A stretch of DNA of 64,000 bases from Pedobacter frigoris (GCF_005116445.1 NZ_SWBQ01000005.1:62001-126000), one strand, 5' to 3'; positions 18,385 to 28,667 are shown, numbered from the stretch's first letter. Notes: a model not told the origin generated them from the sequence alone. Translations and numbers: made by a program.

Positions 18385-18819
18385 CTATTTCTTATTGAAT
18401 CGCATAATTGCGATATCACCCATCATAAAGTTGAGTGTCGTATCATTCGTAATGCTATAAGTGCCTACTTTCTTGAGCATTTCTACAAAAGTGGCCTCGC
18501 CTTCACCAGGGCATGCCATTTTTGTCATGGCCAAAGGTCCGGTTAAATTTATCGTTGTGTCATCAGCCACTAAAGCTCCTGAAAATGAATTACAGCTCGT
18601 ATTTCCGCTTACTCTTTTCTCTGCTATCTCAAACTTAATTGTCGGTTTTTTACCTGGATATAATCCATTAAAAGCAATTCTAGGCCCTGAGATGTAATTC
18701 AGTTCCCATGTTCCGGCCAGTTGAGATAAACCTCCGTTTCCTATTGTCCCGGGTTTCATAGTTGTGCATGCACTTAGCGCGCAGGTAAAAACAAATCCAA
18801 GAATCACCAGTTTTTTCAT
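18385..18819 (-). CDS. META-domain lipoprotein (HslJ-like)
   Basis: A 144-residue exported protein with a lipobox at TCALSACTT (Cys17). The mature part is one META domain: GTWELNYISG opening, KPTIKFEIAEKRVSGNTSCNSFSGA in the middle, and MKMACPGEGEATFVEMLKKV before the last strands. META proteins of the HslJ type are envelope-stress and heat-inducible in enterobacteria; the role in this phylum is not established. It may sit on the same strand and transcript as metF, but a hairpin separates them. Confidence 0.88.
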   Translation of the reverse strand: MKKLVILGFVFTCALSACTTMKPGTIGNGGLSQLAGTWELNYISGPRIAFNGLYPGKKPTIKFEIAEKRVSGNTSCNSFSGALVADDTTINLTGPLAMTKMACPGEGEATFVEMLKKVGTYSITNDTTLNFMMGDIAIMRFNKK

Positions 18820-18838
18820 AGCTAATCAATTAGTTCGT

Positions 18839-18884
18839 AAAGAGGATTTATCATAGATAAATTACTTGAAGACAAATCCTCTTT
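18839..18884 (-). terminator. 11-bp hairpin between metF and the META lipoprotein gene
   Basis: AAAGAGGATTT at 18839-18849 pairs perfectly with AAATCCTCTTT at 18874-18884 across a 24-base loop. It lies after the metF stop on the minus strand. The T-run is only three bases, so termination strength is uncertain; it may also shape the leader of the lipoprotein mRNA. Confidence 0.5.
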
Positions 18885-18930
18885 TATAGATGAAAGATAC
18901 AAAGAGTATTCCAAAAATTAACTAATAGTG

Positions 18931-19887
18931 CTAAAATATCGCCTGTGCGATCTTTTTAGTAGGTTCAGGATTGCCCATGGTGTAAAAATGTAACACAGGA
19001 GCCCCCATATCTCTTAATTCCTTGCATTGATTGATCATCCACTCAATACCAATTGCTTTTACATCTTTTTCAGATTTACAAGCCTGTACAGCCTCGCTCA
19101 GCTCAACTGGGATGTCCAGATGGAATACTTTAGGCAAACTCACCAGTTGTTTGCTGCTCGTAATTGGTTTTAATCCCGGGATAATAGGGACATTAATTCC
19201 ATTTTCACGGCATTTCTCCACAAAGGCCTTATATTTCTGGTTGTCAAAAAACATCTGGGTAACAATGAACTCTGCTCCAAGATCAACTTTTAGCTTAAGG
19301 TATTTAAAGTCCGTATCCAGATTTGGAGATTCAAAATGTTTTTCAGGATATCCGGCTACTCCGATACAGAAATCAGTGCGCTCCAGCTCACCTATGTCAT
19401 CATGAAGATAACGTCCGTTGTTCATATCTGAGACCTGGCTAACAAGCTCAGATGCATAAGCATGCCCATCAGGAGTAGGGACAAAGGAGCTGTCACTTTT
19501 GCGGGCATCGCCACGTAAAGCAAGTACATTGTCTATCCCTAAAAATTGCAGGTCGATCAATGCATTCTCTGTTTCGTCTTTATTGAAGCCTCCGCAGATC
19601 AAGTGAGGAACCGCATCTACTTTGTATTTATTCATAATAGCTGCACAGGTAGCTACTGTACTTGGACGCTTGCGGTAAGCCACCTTTTCCAATAAACCGT
19701 TTGCATGTTGCTTATAGATATAGTCTTCACGGAGATAAGTTACGTCAATAAAAGGCGGATTGAACTCCATCAGTGGGTCAATGGCATCAAAAATGCCTTT
19801 AATGCTCTGGCCTTTTATTGGCGGTAACAGCTCAAATGAGAATAACGTTTTTCCGTTTGCATTTTTTATGTGGTCTACAATTTTCAT
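18931..19887 (-). CDS. metF: 5,10-methylenetetrahydrofolate reductase
   Basis: MetF is the FAD enzyme that makes 5-methyl-THF, the methyl donor for MetH. It is 318 residues, normal for the bacterial enzyme. The opening FSFELLPPIKGQSI, the FAD-binding region LALRGDARK (about residue 140) and TQMFFDNQKYKAFVEKCR are typical. It lies 43 bases after metH on the same strand, so metH-metF form one SAM-riboswitch-controlled transcript that regenerates the methyl group for methionine. Confidence 0.97.
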   Translation of the reverse strand: MKIVDHIKNANGKTLFSFELLPPIKGQSIKGIFDAIDPLMEFNPPFIDVTYLREDYIYKQHANGLLEKVAYRKRPSTVATCAAIMNKYKVDAVPHLICGGFNKDETENALIDLQFLGIDNVLALRGDARKSDSSFVPTPDGHAYASELVSQVSDMNNGRYLHDDIGELERTDFCIGVAGYPEKHFESPNLDTDFKYLKLKVDLGAEFIVTQMFFDNQKYKAFVEKCRENGINVPIIPGLKPITSSKQLVSLPKVFHLDIPVELSEAVQACKSEKDVKAIGIEWMINQCKELRDMGAPVLHFYTMGNPEPTKKIAQAIF

Positions 19888-19930
19888 TGTCTGTTTTGTT
19901 TAATTTGTGTTACTCGTCAAACTGAATTAT

Positions 19931-22900
19931 TTAATACGCAAGATTAGGACTCAGCCATCTTTCCACTTCTTCTATTGACATGTCCTTTCTGATTGCATAA
20001 TCTTCAATCTGATCTTTAGTGATTTTACCCAGACCAAAATACTTGGATTGAGGATGTGCAAAATAAAATCCACTTACTGCTGCGGTCGGGTACATGGCAT
20101 AGCTTTCAGTCAGGCGTAAGCCTATTCTTTTCTCTGCATCCAATAATTCGAACAAAGTGCCTTTCTCGGTATGCTCAGGACAAGCTGGATAACCCGGTGC
20201 CGGACGGATACCTGAATATTCCTCTTTAATCAATGCTTCATTGCTAAGATGCTCATCTTTCGCATATCCCCAATACTCTTTACGCACCATTTCATGCATC
20301 TTTTCTGCGAATGCCTCAGCAAGCCTGTCGGCCAGTGCCTTAGCCATGATGCTGTTATAGTCATCATAAACGGCCTCGAACTCAGCAACCAATTCATCAC
20401 AACCAATACCTGTAGTGAGCGCAAAACCTCCAAAATAATCCCGAACTCCTGTCTCTTTTTGAGCTACAAAATCTGATAATGCATAATAAGGCTGCCCATC
20501 TACTTTTTCTGCCTGCTGGCGAAGGGTGTGAATCACCACTTCTTTGCCTTCCACATCCAAAACAATATCGTCGCCAACAGTGTTGGCCGGCCAGAAACCT
20601 ATAACCGCTTTTGCGGTCAACAGTTTTTCATCAACTATGCGTTTTAGCAATGTTTGTGCGTCTGCAAACAGCTTGCGCGCCTCATCGCCAACTGTCTTAT
20701 CCTCAAGAATGCGGGGATAGGCACCGCGTAATTCCCATGTCTGGAAAAAGGGAGTCCAGTCGATATACGGAACTAACTCTTCCAAGGGATAATTTTCAAA
20801 TACCTTTGTCCCGGTGAAAGCAGGAGCAGGAGCAACCAAAGCAGTATCTATCTTAAAGTTATTTTCCCTTGCTTCTTCAATAGTTTTAAAACGCTTATCT
20901 GAACGCTTGTTTAAATGCGCTTCACGTGCTTTATCGTATTCAGCCCTGATGCCGGCAATATATTCGTCACGTGTGTCCTTGTTCATCAGTGTACTGCAAA
21001 CAGTTACGCTTCTTGAAGCATCCAGTACGTGTATCGCAGGGCCAGAATAGTTAGGCGCTACTTTCACTGCAGCGTGTATTCTGGAGGTGGTAGCGCCACC
21101 AATGATCAACGGAATGGTAAAGCCCTCACGCTCCATTTCTTTAGCAAAGTGAACCATCTCATCCAGAGAAGGAGTGATCAGTCCACTCAATCCAATGATA
21201 TCAGCATTGATCTCCCTGGCCTTTTTAATGATGTCCTGCGCAGGAACCATCACACCCATATCCACGATCTCAAAGTTATTACAAGCCAGTACTACGCCTA
21301 CAATGTTCTTTCCGATATCGTGAACATCACCTTTTACAGTGGCCATCAATACTTTTCCGGCAGATGAATTCTGATCCTGATCAGGATTGTCCAGTTTTTC
21401 CTGTTCGATGAATGGCAATAAATAAGCCACCGCTTTTTTCATGACGCGGGCAGATTTTACTACCTGTGGAAGAAACATCTTGCCGGCACCAAATAAGTCG
21501 CCGACGATGTTCATCCCATCCATTAATGGACCTTCTATCACCTGAATAGGACGTGCGTATTTTTGTCTCGCTTCTTCTACATCGGCATCCAGGTATTCAA
21601 TAATTCCTTTTACAAGGGCATGAGATAATCTTGATTCTACAGGTTCTTTTCTCCATTCCTCATTCCGTACGATTTCTTTGCCCTTAGATTTTATGGTATC
21701 TGCAAATTCAACCAATCGTTCTGTAGCGTCATCCCTGCGGTTTAGCAATACATCTTCTACCAGCACCAATAACTCCGGCGGGATTTCCTGATATACTTCA
21801 AGCATACCCGCATTTACTATACCCATATCCAGCCCTGCTTTGATGGCATGATATAGGAATGCGGAGTGCATGGCTTCCCTCACGGTATTATTTCCCCTGA
21901 AGGAGAAGGAAATGTTGGATACACCACCACTTACTCTTGCATGAGGCAGGTTTTCCTTGATCCAGCGGGTAGCATTGATAAAATCAACAGCATAATTATT
22001 GTGCTCTTCCAATCCGGTTGCTACCGTCAGGATGTTTGGGTCAAAAATGATGTCCTGTGGTGGAAAACCAATTTCATCTACCAATATATCATAAGATCTT
22101 TTACAGATCTCTATTCTTCTTTCGTAATTGTCTGCCTGTCCTTTTTCATCAAAAGCCATCACTACTATCGCCGCACCATAGGTCATAATCTTGCGCGCGC
22201 TTTCGCTAAACTTGTCTTCACCCTCCTTAAGGGAGATAGAGTTTACGATCCCCTTGCCCTGCAAACATTTCAACCCCGCTTCGATAACCGTCCATTTAGA
22301 GGAATCGACCATGATTGGCAGTTTGGAAATATCAGGCTCAGAGGCGATCAGGTTCAGGAATTTGGTCATAGCCGCTTCCGAATCGATCATCCCTTCGTCC
22401 ATGTTTACGTCGATTACCTGCGCACCTCCCTCTACCTGCTGGCGGGCTACGGTAAGTGCAGCTTCAAAATCTCCGCTCAGGATCAGCTTAGAGAATTTAG
22501 GCGAACCTGTGATGTTAGTACGCTCACCGATATTGACAAAAATACTTTCCGGTGTTAGCGTCACGGGCTCCAATCCGCTTAACCTCATGTGAGGATCTAT
22601 CTGAGGGATTTTGCGTGGAGTTACGTTTTTAGCTTTTTCTGCAATACAACCGATATGCTCAGGAGTGGTGCCACAGCATCCGCCCACGATATTTACAAAA
22701 CCATGCTGAATAAAATCCTCAACAAGGTGAGCAGTTTCATGCGGCATTTCATCATAAGCGCCGAATTCATTAGGTAGTCCCGCATTAGGGTAAGCTGAAA
22801 CGTAGCATCCGGCTTTCGCAGAAAGCTCTTCAATGTGTGGCCTCATGTCCTTAGCACCCAAAGCGCAATTGAATCCGATACTTAAGGGATTGGCATGGAT

Positions 22901-23590
22901 TACAGAATTCAGGAACGCTTCAGCAGTTTGTCCTGATAAAGTCCGTCCCGAAGCATCAGTAATCGTACCTGAGATCATGATCTCTATCTTACGACCTATT
23001 ACCTCTTCATATTTTTTGATGGCATATATTGCTGCTTTTGCATTAAGGGTATCAAAAATGGTCTCAATCAGCAATAAATCTGATCCTCCATCTACCAGTC
23101 CACGGATCTGCACATAATAGGCATCTACCAGCTCATCGAATGTCAATGCCCTGAAACCCGGATCGTTCACATCCGGAGAAATCGACAAGGTCCTGTTGGT
23201 AGGTCCCACCGCACCGGCGACAAAACATTTACGGTCTGGATTGGCCTGCATGAATTCAATTGTAGCCTCCTTAGCAATTTTGGCACCTTCAAAACTCATT
23301 TCATAGTCCAGCTCTTCCATCTGGTAATCTGCCAGGGAAATGCGCTGCGTGCTGAAAGTGTTGGTTTCAATAATATCCGTACCTGCTTTTAAATATTCGG
23401 TATGGATGGCCTTGATGATGTCCGGATGGGTGAGGTTCAGCAAGTCATTATTGCCTTTCACGTCGCATGGATGATCTTTGAATCGTTCGCCTCTAAAGTC
23501 TTCTTCAGTTAAGGTGTAACGTTGAATCATGGTGCCCATTGCACCATCAATGATCAAGATTCTTTTTTCTAGTTCTTCTCTGATGTTCAT
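19931..23590 (-). CDS. metH: Cobalamin-dependent methionine synthase
   Basis: A 1219-residue full-length MetH. The homocysteine-binding domain (about 1-325) has the zinc ligands in [13 protein letters not shown]. The pterin-binding domain (about 345-620) has [14 protein letters not shown]. The B12 cap and binding domains (about 640-890) hold the lower-axial-ligand motif [11 protein letters not shown], with His near residue 757. The C-terminal AdoMet reactivation domain (about 900-1219) contains [12 protein letters not shown]. Having all four modules implies reactivation by SAM and a flavoprotein. A SAM-I riboswitch precedes it. The enzyme needs cobalamin, so this organism must make or import it. 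Confidence 0.98.
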   Translation of the reverse strand: MNIREELEKRILIIDGAMGTMIQRYTLTEEDFRGERFKDHPCDVKGNNDLLNLTHPDIIKAIHTEYLKAGTDIIETNTFSTQRISLADYQMEELDYEMSFEGAKIAKEATIEFMQANPDRKCFVAGAVGPTNRTLSISPDVNDPGFRALTFDELVDAYYVQIRGLVDGGSDLLLIETIFDTLNAKAAIYAIKKYEEVIGRKIEIMISGTITDASGRTLSGQTAEAFLNSVIHANPLSIGFNCALGAKDMRPHIEELSAKAGCYVSAYPNAGLPNEFGAYDEMPHETAHLVEDFIQHGFVNIVGGCCGTTPEHIGCIAEKAKNVTPRKIPQIDPHMRLSGLEPVTLTPESIFVNIGERTNITGSPKFSKLILSGDFEAALTVARQQVEGGAQVIDVNMDEGMIDSEAAMTKFLNLIASEPDISKLPIMVDSSKWTVIEAGLKCLQGKGIVNSISLKEGEDKFSESARKIMTYGAAIVVMAFDEKGQADNYERRIEICKRSYDILVDEIGFPPQDIIFDPNILTVATGLEEHNNYAVDFINATRWIKENLPHARVSGGVSNISFSFRGNNTVREAMHSAFLYHAIKAGLDMGIVNAGMLEVYQEIPPELLVLVEDVLLNRRDDATERLVEFADTIKSKGKEIVRNEEWRKEPVESRLSHALVKGIIEYLDADVEEARQKYARPIQVIEGPLMDGMNIVGDLFGAGKMFLPQVVKSARVMKKAVAYLLPFIEQEKLDNPDQDQNSSAGKVLMATVKGDVHDIGKNIVGVVLACNNFEIVDMGVMVPAQDIIKKAREINADIIGLSGLITPSLDEMVHFAKEMEREGFTIPLIIGGATTSRIHAAVKVAPNYSGPAIHVLDASRSVTVCSTLMNKDTRDEYIAGIRAEYDKAREAHLNKRSDKRFKTIEEARENNFKIDTALVAPAPAFTGTKVFENYPLEELVPYIDWTPFFQTWELRGAYPRILEDKTVGDEARKLFADAQTLLKRIVDEKLLTAKAVIGFWPANTVGDDIVLDVEGKEVVIHTLRQQAEKVDGQPYYALSDFVAQKETGVRDYFGGFALTTGIGCDELVAEFEAVYDDYNSIMAKALADRLAEAFAEKMHEMVRKEYWGYAKDEHLSNEALIKEEYSGIRPAPGYPACPEHTEKGTLFELLDAEKRIGLRLTESYAMYPTAAVSGFYFAHPQSKYFGLGKITKDQIEDYAIRKDMSIEEVERWLSPNLAY

Positions 23591-23731
23591 TAAAAAAATA
23601 TCATATGAGCATGTAATAAGCTATTTTTGATAGAGGCAATAAAGCCTAAACAAGTGCCGAACTCACTACATACAAAGCTTGGAAAGAGGATTTCGAGGTC
23701 TAGTGTGATAACAGCTGATGCCATTACTTAA

Positions 23732-23836
23732 CTTATCTTTCGGATAACCGGCGCCGGTTCCAGTAGAATGTAGCACCTTGTAAGCACAGGTTGCTAAGAC
23801 TTCGCAGGGTCTAATCCCTCCGTCTTTCTCTATAAG
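23732..23836 (-). ncRNA. SAM-I riboswitch (S-box leader) of metH-metF
   Basis: Read on the minus strand, CTTAT (23836-23832) closes helix P1 with ATAAG (23736-23732). In between are the conserved S-box blocks: AGAG next to GACGGAGGGA, GACCCTGCGAAGTC with the TTAGCAACC segment, and the AGGTGCTA block followed by the GC-rich P4 (ACCGGCGCCGGT). The layout matches the SAM-I aptamer. No strong terminator is seen in the roughly 140 bases to the start codon, so control may be translational or use a weak hairpin. Binding of SAM would lower MetH and MetF. Confidence 0.92.
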
Positions 23837-23841
23837 CACTA

Positions 23842-23873
23842 CAAAAATGCAACAAAGAAAAATCAATTCCAAA
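23842..23873 (-). promoter_or_regulatory. Promoter of the metH-metF transcript
   Basis: On the minus strand, TTTG (23873-23870) is followed after exactly 20 bases by CATTTTTG (23849-23842), one mismatch from the Bacteroidota TAnnTTTG box. The predicted start near 23836 coincides with the first base of the riboswitch, which supports both calls. Confidence 0.65.
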
Positions 23874-24003
23874 AAATCAGTGATTTAACCCTATAAAATT
23901 GCAGCAACGTTGCAAATTTTGACGTGATGTGAAATTAAATTCTGTGAAGCCTGTGTTAAAACGCAATAAAACAATTGTTGGGGACTGAGCCGAAACTGAG
24001 TAA

Positions 24004-24044
24004 GGACTGCTTCGGATAAAGGTACCTATTATCCGAAGCAATCC
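24004..24044. repeat. Long perfect hairpin, REP-like, after the cytochrome c gene
   Basis: TGCTTCGGATAA at 24008-24019 pairs perfectly with TTATCCGAAGCA at 24029-24040. The pairing extends with GGA/TCC beyond a single C/A mismatch. Related fragments (GTCCGAAGCAGGTT) follow at about 24063-24077, which suggests a repeat family and not a one-off terminator. It sits 3' of the minus-strand gene ending at 24087 and could end its transcript, but there is no T-run. Confidence 0.6.
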
Positions 24045-24086
24045 CAAAGCAAACCCCTAGCAGGTCCGAAGCAGGTTAGTAAGAGA

Positions 24087-26693
24087 TTACTTCTTTTGTT
24101 GAGAAAGGAAGGTTACCAATGAAGCCAGTTCTTCGTATGACAAAGAATTAGCCAACCCGGCAGGCATCATTGAATTTTCCATTTCCTTACGTGAAAGTAT
24201 GTCGCTGGTTTTGATATTAAATACCTCGCCGGCAATATTCCGAAGCACTACTCTGGTTGCTGTCTCGCTCGTCACGAAGCCCATATAGGTCTGATCCTTT
24301 TTTGCTGTGATCATTACCGTAGCAAATCCCTGTGAAATAGATGCATCAGGCTTAAGGATTGATTCTGCAATTTGTTCGCGGTTCATAATCGATCCGATCT
24401 GACCCATGAAAGGTCCTTTCATTTCTTCACCTTTGCTGATGCTATGGCAAGCTACACAACCCTGACGCGAAAATAATGCCTTACCTTTTACCGGGTCACC
24501 AGGCAATTTAGCTATCGCAAGCAACACATCTTCGATAGAAGATTTCCCTACTTGTCCTTTTTGATTTTTGATTTTCTCGAGATCTATTTTAGGTTCATTC
24601 TTCGCTATCGCTTTTTCTTCTGTACCGAAAGCCGGGATCTCCATACGGTGACGTGCATTCAGGTCTACAAAAAATGATTTATTGGCAGCAGGTGCTTTTT
24701 CCCATTCTCCGATCAGGAAAGAGGCAATAGCCGGTGATGATTTCCAAAGTATAGCTTTATAATACGGCCCATGAGAATCTGGTCTTGTACCCCACCACCA
24801 TGAGGCATCATAAGATGCTTCTTCTCTGTAAAGGCGTGCCATGGTAATCAGGATCTGTTTCCTTAAGTTTTCGTCTTTTGACTGCTCGTAAAAGTATACC
24901 AGTCCGTCAACCGATTTTTTATCGTGCATATAACGCAGTGCCCATAACGCAAGACTTGAGTTTTCGGTGCCGATGGCAGCTACGCAAGCATCAACAGCCT
25001 TTAGGTTTGCCAATGCCTGAACGGCTAAATGCGGGAGTACAATTGCTGAATTTGGAGTGGCATGCGGACCTTCAGTACCTTTTGCAGGAGCAACAAATGA
25101 AGCAGGAACTTTAGTTTGCAATAAAGCTTTTGCAGCATCAGTACGGCCAAGTCGGCCAAGGCCGATGATCGCTGCCGCCTGAACACGAACAGAAGGGTCT
25201 TTTAGTCCAGCTAAAAAAGGCTCACTAGGTACATTTTGTACATAGTCCTTACGATCAGCAAGCGCTTTAAGTGCAAATTCTCTGATCGCATCTTCTTTAG
25301 TGAATTGGACAAGAGCCTGGATTCCGTCTGCTCCGGCTGCCTGTGCATAAGTGAATATACCTGCTACACGTGAGTATAATGGAAGTTTGGCGTCTGCAGC
25401 AATTTTTAAAGCGGCATCTGCAGCTTCTTTTGCCGGACGGTTAAGTAATTCCTGAGAAGCAGTTAGACGAGCTACGGCACTTTCAGATTTAAGCATGGCA
25501 GCTAGCTGAGTAACGCTCGCTTTTGTTACATTCGGAAAGGCTTTGTACGCCCAGTTGGTAGGTACTGCACGAACCACATATCCTTTTGATGGATTACCAG
25601 AGTAGCCTGCACCATCCCATGCAGCAAGGTAGAGCCTGCCTGAACCATCTACATCAAGATCAGTGATTTGAGGTAACTTAATGAAATCTTCTTCCTTTTG
25701 TGTAAAACTCGGTCCATCAGGAGTAACCCTGTGGATGTATAACATGCTTCTTCCCCAGTCGGCCATCATAGGTACATTGTTGTATTTTTCTGGCCAGGTA
25801 TCTTCGCTCATATACAGGGCACCTGTGCCCGAACCACCACCAAGATCTGCCAGTGCAGGAAGCATCTCGTCTGTGAAATTCTGGAATAAAAGAGGATATC
25901 CATATTCTCCTGATTGGACATGATGAGAGAAACGTACGTTCCAGCCACCACCATCATTTGTATTTTCACGGGTAAAGATGTTCATGTATGGATCAATTGC
26001 CACATCATAAACATTACGTGTTCCATGGGTATAAACTTCCATTTCAGTGCCATTAGGACGTACGCGAACGATACCACCACCCAACATGGTCATCTTTTTC
26101 CCAGAGCGGTCTACTGCATCGTGGAATCCAAAATCTCCTACGGCGATGTAGATCCATCCATCTATCCCCAGACGAATACCGTTGGTTGCATGGTCAGTTC
26201 CGCGTTCCTGGATGTATTTTGTATTGCTCAGGTTTTGGATAAGAGGCCTTGCCGGGCCATCTGCTTTGCCGTCATTATTTTTATCATCTAGAACGACAAG
26301 ATCCATTCCTGTGGCCTTGCGGGTTTCTTTGGAGAAGGTGGTATGTAGCACAAAAACCTGGTCTCCTGAGGCGATAATTCCACGTGGATTGTCGACCATG
26401 GCAAACTCAGTATGCTCATCCATTTTTCCGTCATTGTTTTTGTCTACCAATTTAAGGATACGGCCTTTATCAGGATCTTTACCCAGGGATCCGATCATGT
26501 CGACCCCAACGAAGACCTCCCCAGTTGCGGCAACTGCAAGGCAGGCCGGACTAGGGGTTACATCGGGCCCGGCAAAAGGTGTGATTACCAATTCAGGTGG
26601 GGCAGCTCCGGCATTTTTAGGTCCTCCGAAGAAATTATTTAATCCTAAGACAATGATAATTGAAGATATCAATGTCAATGAAAATTTAATCAT
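24087..26693 (-). CDS. Periplasmic membrane-bound-dehydrogenase-type protein with HEAT repeats and cytochrome c domain
   Basis: An 868-residue exported protein. A signal anchor occupies residues 1-30. A six-bladed propeller resembling the TIGR02604 PQQ-like dehydrogenase domain follows (about 35-385, with repeated DKNNDGK motifs that could bind calcium). HEAT-like repeats follow (about 395-590). The C-terminal heme domain carries GCVACHS near residues 743-749 (CxxCH). Such proteins are frequent in Bacteroidota and planctomycetes and are thought to oxidise sugars or sugar derivatives and pass electrons to heme. It is 19 bases downstream of the DUF1080 gene on the same strand, so the two probably act together on a sugar. 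Confidence 0.85.
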   Translation of the reverse strand: MIKFSLTLISSIIIVLGLNNFFGGPKNAGAAPPELVITPFAGPDVTPSPACLAVAATGEVFVGVDMIGSLGKDPDKGRILKLVDKNNDGKMDEHTEFAMVDNPRGIIASGDQVFVLHTTFSKETRKATGMDLVVLDDKNNDGKADGPARPLIQNLSNTKYIQERGTDHATNGIRLGIDGWIYIAVGDFGFHDAVDRSGKKMTMLGGGIVRVRPNGTEMEVYTHGTRNVYDVAIDPYMNIFTRENTNDGGGWNVRFSHHVQSGEYGYPLLFQNFTDEMLPALADLGGGSGTGALYMSEDTWPEKYNNVPMMADWGRSMLYIHRVTPDGPSFTQKEEDFIKLPQITDLDVDGSGRLYLAAWDGAGYSGNPSKGYVVRAVPTNWAYKAFPNVTKASVTQLAAMLKSESAVARLTASQELLNRPAKEAADAALKIAADAKLPLYSRVAGIFTYAQAAGADGIQALVQFTKEDAIREFALKALADRKDYVQNVPSEPFLAGLKDPSVRVQAAAIIGLGRLGRTDAAKALLQTKVPASFVAPAKGTEGPHATPNSAIVLPHLAVQALANLKAVDACVAAIGTENSSLALWALRYMHDKKSVDGLVYFYEQSKDENLRKQILITMARLYREEASYDASWWWGTRPDSHGPYYKAILWKSSPAIASFLIGEWEKAPAANKSFFVDLNARHRMEIPAFGTEEKAIAKNEPKIDLEKIKNQKGQVGKSSIEDVLLAIAKLPGDPVKGKALFSRQGCVACHSISKGEEMKGPFMGQIGSIMNREQIAESILKPDASISQGFATVMITAKKDQTYMGFVTSETATRVVLRNIAGEVFNIKTSDILSRKEMENSMMPAGLANSLSYEELASLVTFLSQQKK

Positions 26694-26712
26694 GTGTGTG
26701 TTTGTTTAGTGT

Positions 26713-27570
26713 TTATTGTTTTGCTACTCTTTTTTCTGCCATTAACTGGTCTACAACTTCTTTTAGCTTTTTTGGATCTTTGGCGTATTTTTCAAGGTCG
26801 ATGATTTCTACTTTTCTGAATTCGACAGGATGGCTCTCGCTTTGTAATGAAATTGATCCGCCTTTAATGAGTTCGCCTTCAGCGGCTCCTTTAACAGGAT
26901 CTTTCTGAGGCCTGTCATAGCGTAAAACTTCTTCGCCGTTTACGTAGTGTACGATAGTAGAATCTCCCAATGCAAGGACTTCTACACGAACCCATTGATC
27001 ACCGTTGAATGTTTTGGATCTTGATTCTATGCAGTGAGCTTTGATAACTTTACCGTTCAATACGAACTGGGTGCCTGGTGTACAAAGGTTTGCTGTAGAA
27101 CGGTCGCCATTACCTGCTCCGCCTAATAACTGCACTTCGATAGAGTTAGGGAAGTCCTGATCTTTTTTCATATTTGCAGGATCCTGGCCATGGATCATCA
27201 CACCGCTGTTGCGGAAAGCCCATCCTGGCCCGCCTTTAACCTGATCACCGGTAAAGCGGTATTCTACACCTATTAGGTAATAAGAATAAGATTTTTTATA
27301 GAAGAGGTGTCCAAATTGTTCATCAAATTTTGTGTATTGGTCGTAGTTGACCTGAATTTTACCATCTACAATGCGGAATGTATTGCCATAATTTTCGTTA
27401 AGATCATGGTATCTTATTTTCGGTGTCCAATCTTTAAGATTTTTGCCGTTGAAAAGTTGTTGCCATTTGAGTTTTGGTGCAGGTTTCTTAACGGAGCTCC
27501 CTAAAAAAATAAATGGGAGACAGATGATAATTGCCGCCCTAAGCATGTAAGGAATAAATTTTTGTTTCAT
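26713..27570 (-). CDS. DUF1080 (3-keto-disaccharide hydrolase-like) exported protein
   Basis: A 285-residue protein with an N-terminal hydrophobic export signal (residues 8-25). The jelly-roll DUF1080 domain opens at KLKWQQLFNGKNLKDWTP (about residue 33), with the characteristic NSGVMIHGQ and SIEVQLLGG segments and a C-terminal SISLQSESHPVEFRKVEI. Members of this family have been reported to cleave 3-keto-glycosides in sugar oxidation-hydrolysis pathways. Co-transcription with a dehydrogenase/cytochrome protein fits such a pathway: oxidise at C3, then hydrolyse. That functional link is inference from the pairing. Confidence 0.85.
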   Translation of the reverse strand: MKQKFIPYMLRAAIIICLPFIFLGSSVKKPAPKLKWQQLFNGKNLKDWTPKIRYHDLNENYGNTFRIVDGKIQVNYDQYTKFDEQFGHLFYKKSYSYYLIGVEYRFTGDQVKGGPGWAFRNSGVMIHGQDPANMKKDQDFPNSIEVQLLGGAGNGDRSTANLCTPGTQFVLNGKVIKAHCIESRSKTFNGDQWVRVEVLALGDSTIVHYVNGEEVLRYDRPQKDPVKGAAEGELIKGGSISLQSESHPVEFRKVEIIDLEKYAKDPKKLKEVVDQLMAEKRVAKQ

Positions 27571-27816
27571 TATAGTGGTTTAAGTGTGTAGTTTTTACAC
27601 AGTAAACTTAACAATAATATTTTTTAAAATTATTTTTCCTGAAAATTGGTTAATGTGGTACATATTGATAACCACAACTGTAGTCTATAACTGTACGCTA
27701 CTACTACAGTATTTGACAGTTGTATGAAAGCTGTCGGCAAGGTCCTGTTGACCTAGCTGACACCTTGTTGTTATTGGCCGAATAAAGCGTATTATGTGAT
27801 GACAAATATTGGGAAA

Positions 27817-27848
27817 ACTAAAAAAGGGTGCCTTTGGGGCACCCTTTT
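27817..27848 (-). terminator. Intrinsic terminator after the Bax-inhibitor-1 gene
   Basis: AAAAGGGTGCC at 27822-27832 pairs perfectly with GGCACCCTTTT at 27838-27848. Read on the minus strand it ends in a run of six T. It lies 18 bases after the stop of the gene at 27866. Confidence 0.85.
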
Positions 27849-27865
27849 AAATTGAGTTAAAGTTT

Positions 27866-28618
27866 TTATCTTCTGCTTCCAAATATCCTTAATAAGAACA
27901 GGAAGATATTAATGAAGTCAAGATATAAGTTCAATGCACCCATTATTGCTAATTTTTTGGCGTCTGCTGAAATCACCCCGTCTCCATTTGCTTCAATGCC
28001 TGCGCCGATATTTTTTAATTTTTGAACATCATATGCAGTTAAGGCTGTAAATACGGCAACTCCAATGAAACTCATCACATAGCTCAAAGTCTCACTTCCA
28101 ATGAACAGGTTCACTAAACTAGCGATAAAGAGCCCTGCTACACCTACCATTAAGATCGGTCCAAATTTGGTGAGGTCGACATCTGTAGTGTAACCCAGAA
28201 AAGCCATTATGCCAAATATACCTGCAGCTGCAGCAAAACAAGCTACAATAGATCCTGCTGTGTAAATCAGCAAAATGAAACTTAAGCTAACTCCCAGTAA
28301 AATAGAAAATAAAACGAAAACGCCCAATAGCGCTCCGTAAGAAAGTTTGCTAAAGCCGGTACCCATCACCAATACGAGTGCTAACGGAGCAAACATCGCT
28401 ACATAACCCAGTACTGTTCTCTGTCCTGTTTCGAAATTGATCAATTGTCTCAATGCTATTTCAGAATTTGAAATAAACAATGCCGCTAAAGTTGACAAGC
28501 TCAATGCTACGAACATCCATAAGAATACGTTAGCAAAGAATTTCTTGGCAACTACTCCAGTTTGGTTCTCCACAAAAACTGATTTTTGTGCCCAATCGTA
28601 ATTATTGTTATTATCCAT
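27866..28618 (-). CDS. Bax inhibitor-1/YccA family membrane protein
   Basis: A 250-residue protein with seven hydrophobic helices, starting after NQTGVVAKKFFANVFLWMFV. The C-terminal segment YDVQKLKNIGAG and LGALNLYLDFINIFLFLLRIFG-like ending (here MGALNLYLDFINIFLFLL) is typical of the family, which forms pH-sensitive calcium leak channels in the inner membrane. I prefer the start at 28618 (MDNNNNYDWAQ). An upstream in-frame ATG at 28678 would add 20 residues overlapping the previous gene. A good terminator follows. Confidence 0.93.
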   Translation of the reverse strand: MDNNNNYDWAQKSVFVENQTGVVAKKFFANVFLWMFVALSLSTLAALFISNSEIALRQLINFETGQRTVLGYVAMFAPLALVLVMGTGFSKLSYGALLGVFVLFSILLGVSLSFILLIYTAGSIVACFAAAAGIFGIMAFLGYTTDVDLTKFGPILMVGVAGLFIASLVNLFIGSETLSYVMSFIGVAVFTALTAYDVQKLKNIGAGIEANGDGVISADAKKLAIMGALNLYLDFINIFLFLLRIFGSRR

Positions 28619-28667
28619 TTGTTTTAAATTTATTTTAAAGGTACGAATTGTTTCAATCATGCAAAAG

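Noticed and set aside
21866..22558. 230-codon open frame on the plus strand inside metH
   Set aside because: It is antisense to a perfectly conserved metH region; composition and lack of motifs mark it as a shadow frame.
27571..27821. Possible structured RNA in the intergenic space between the DUF1080 and Bax-inhibitor-1 genes
   Set aside because: Only short stems such as AGGTC/GACCT are visible; no known riboswitch pattern or long pairing was found.
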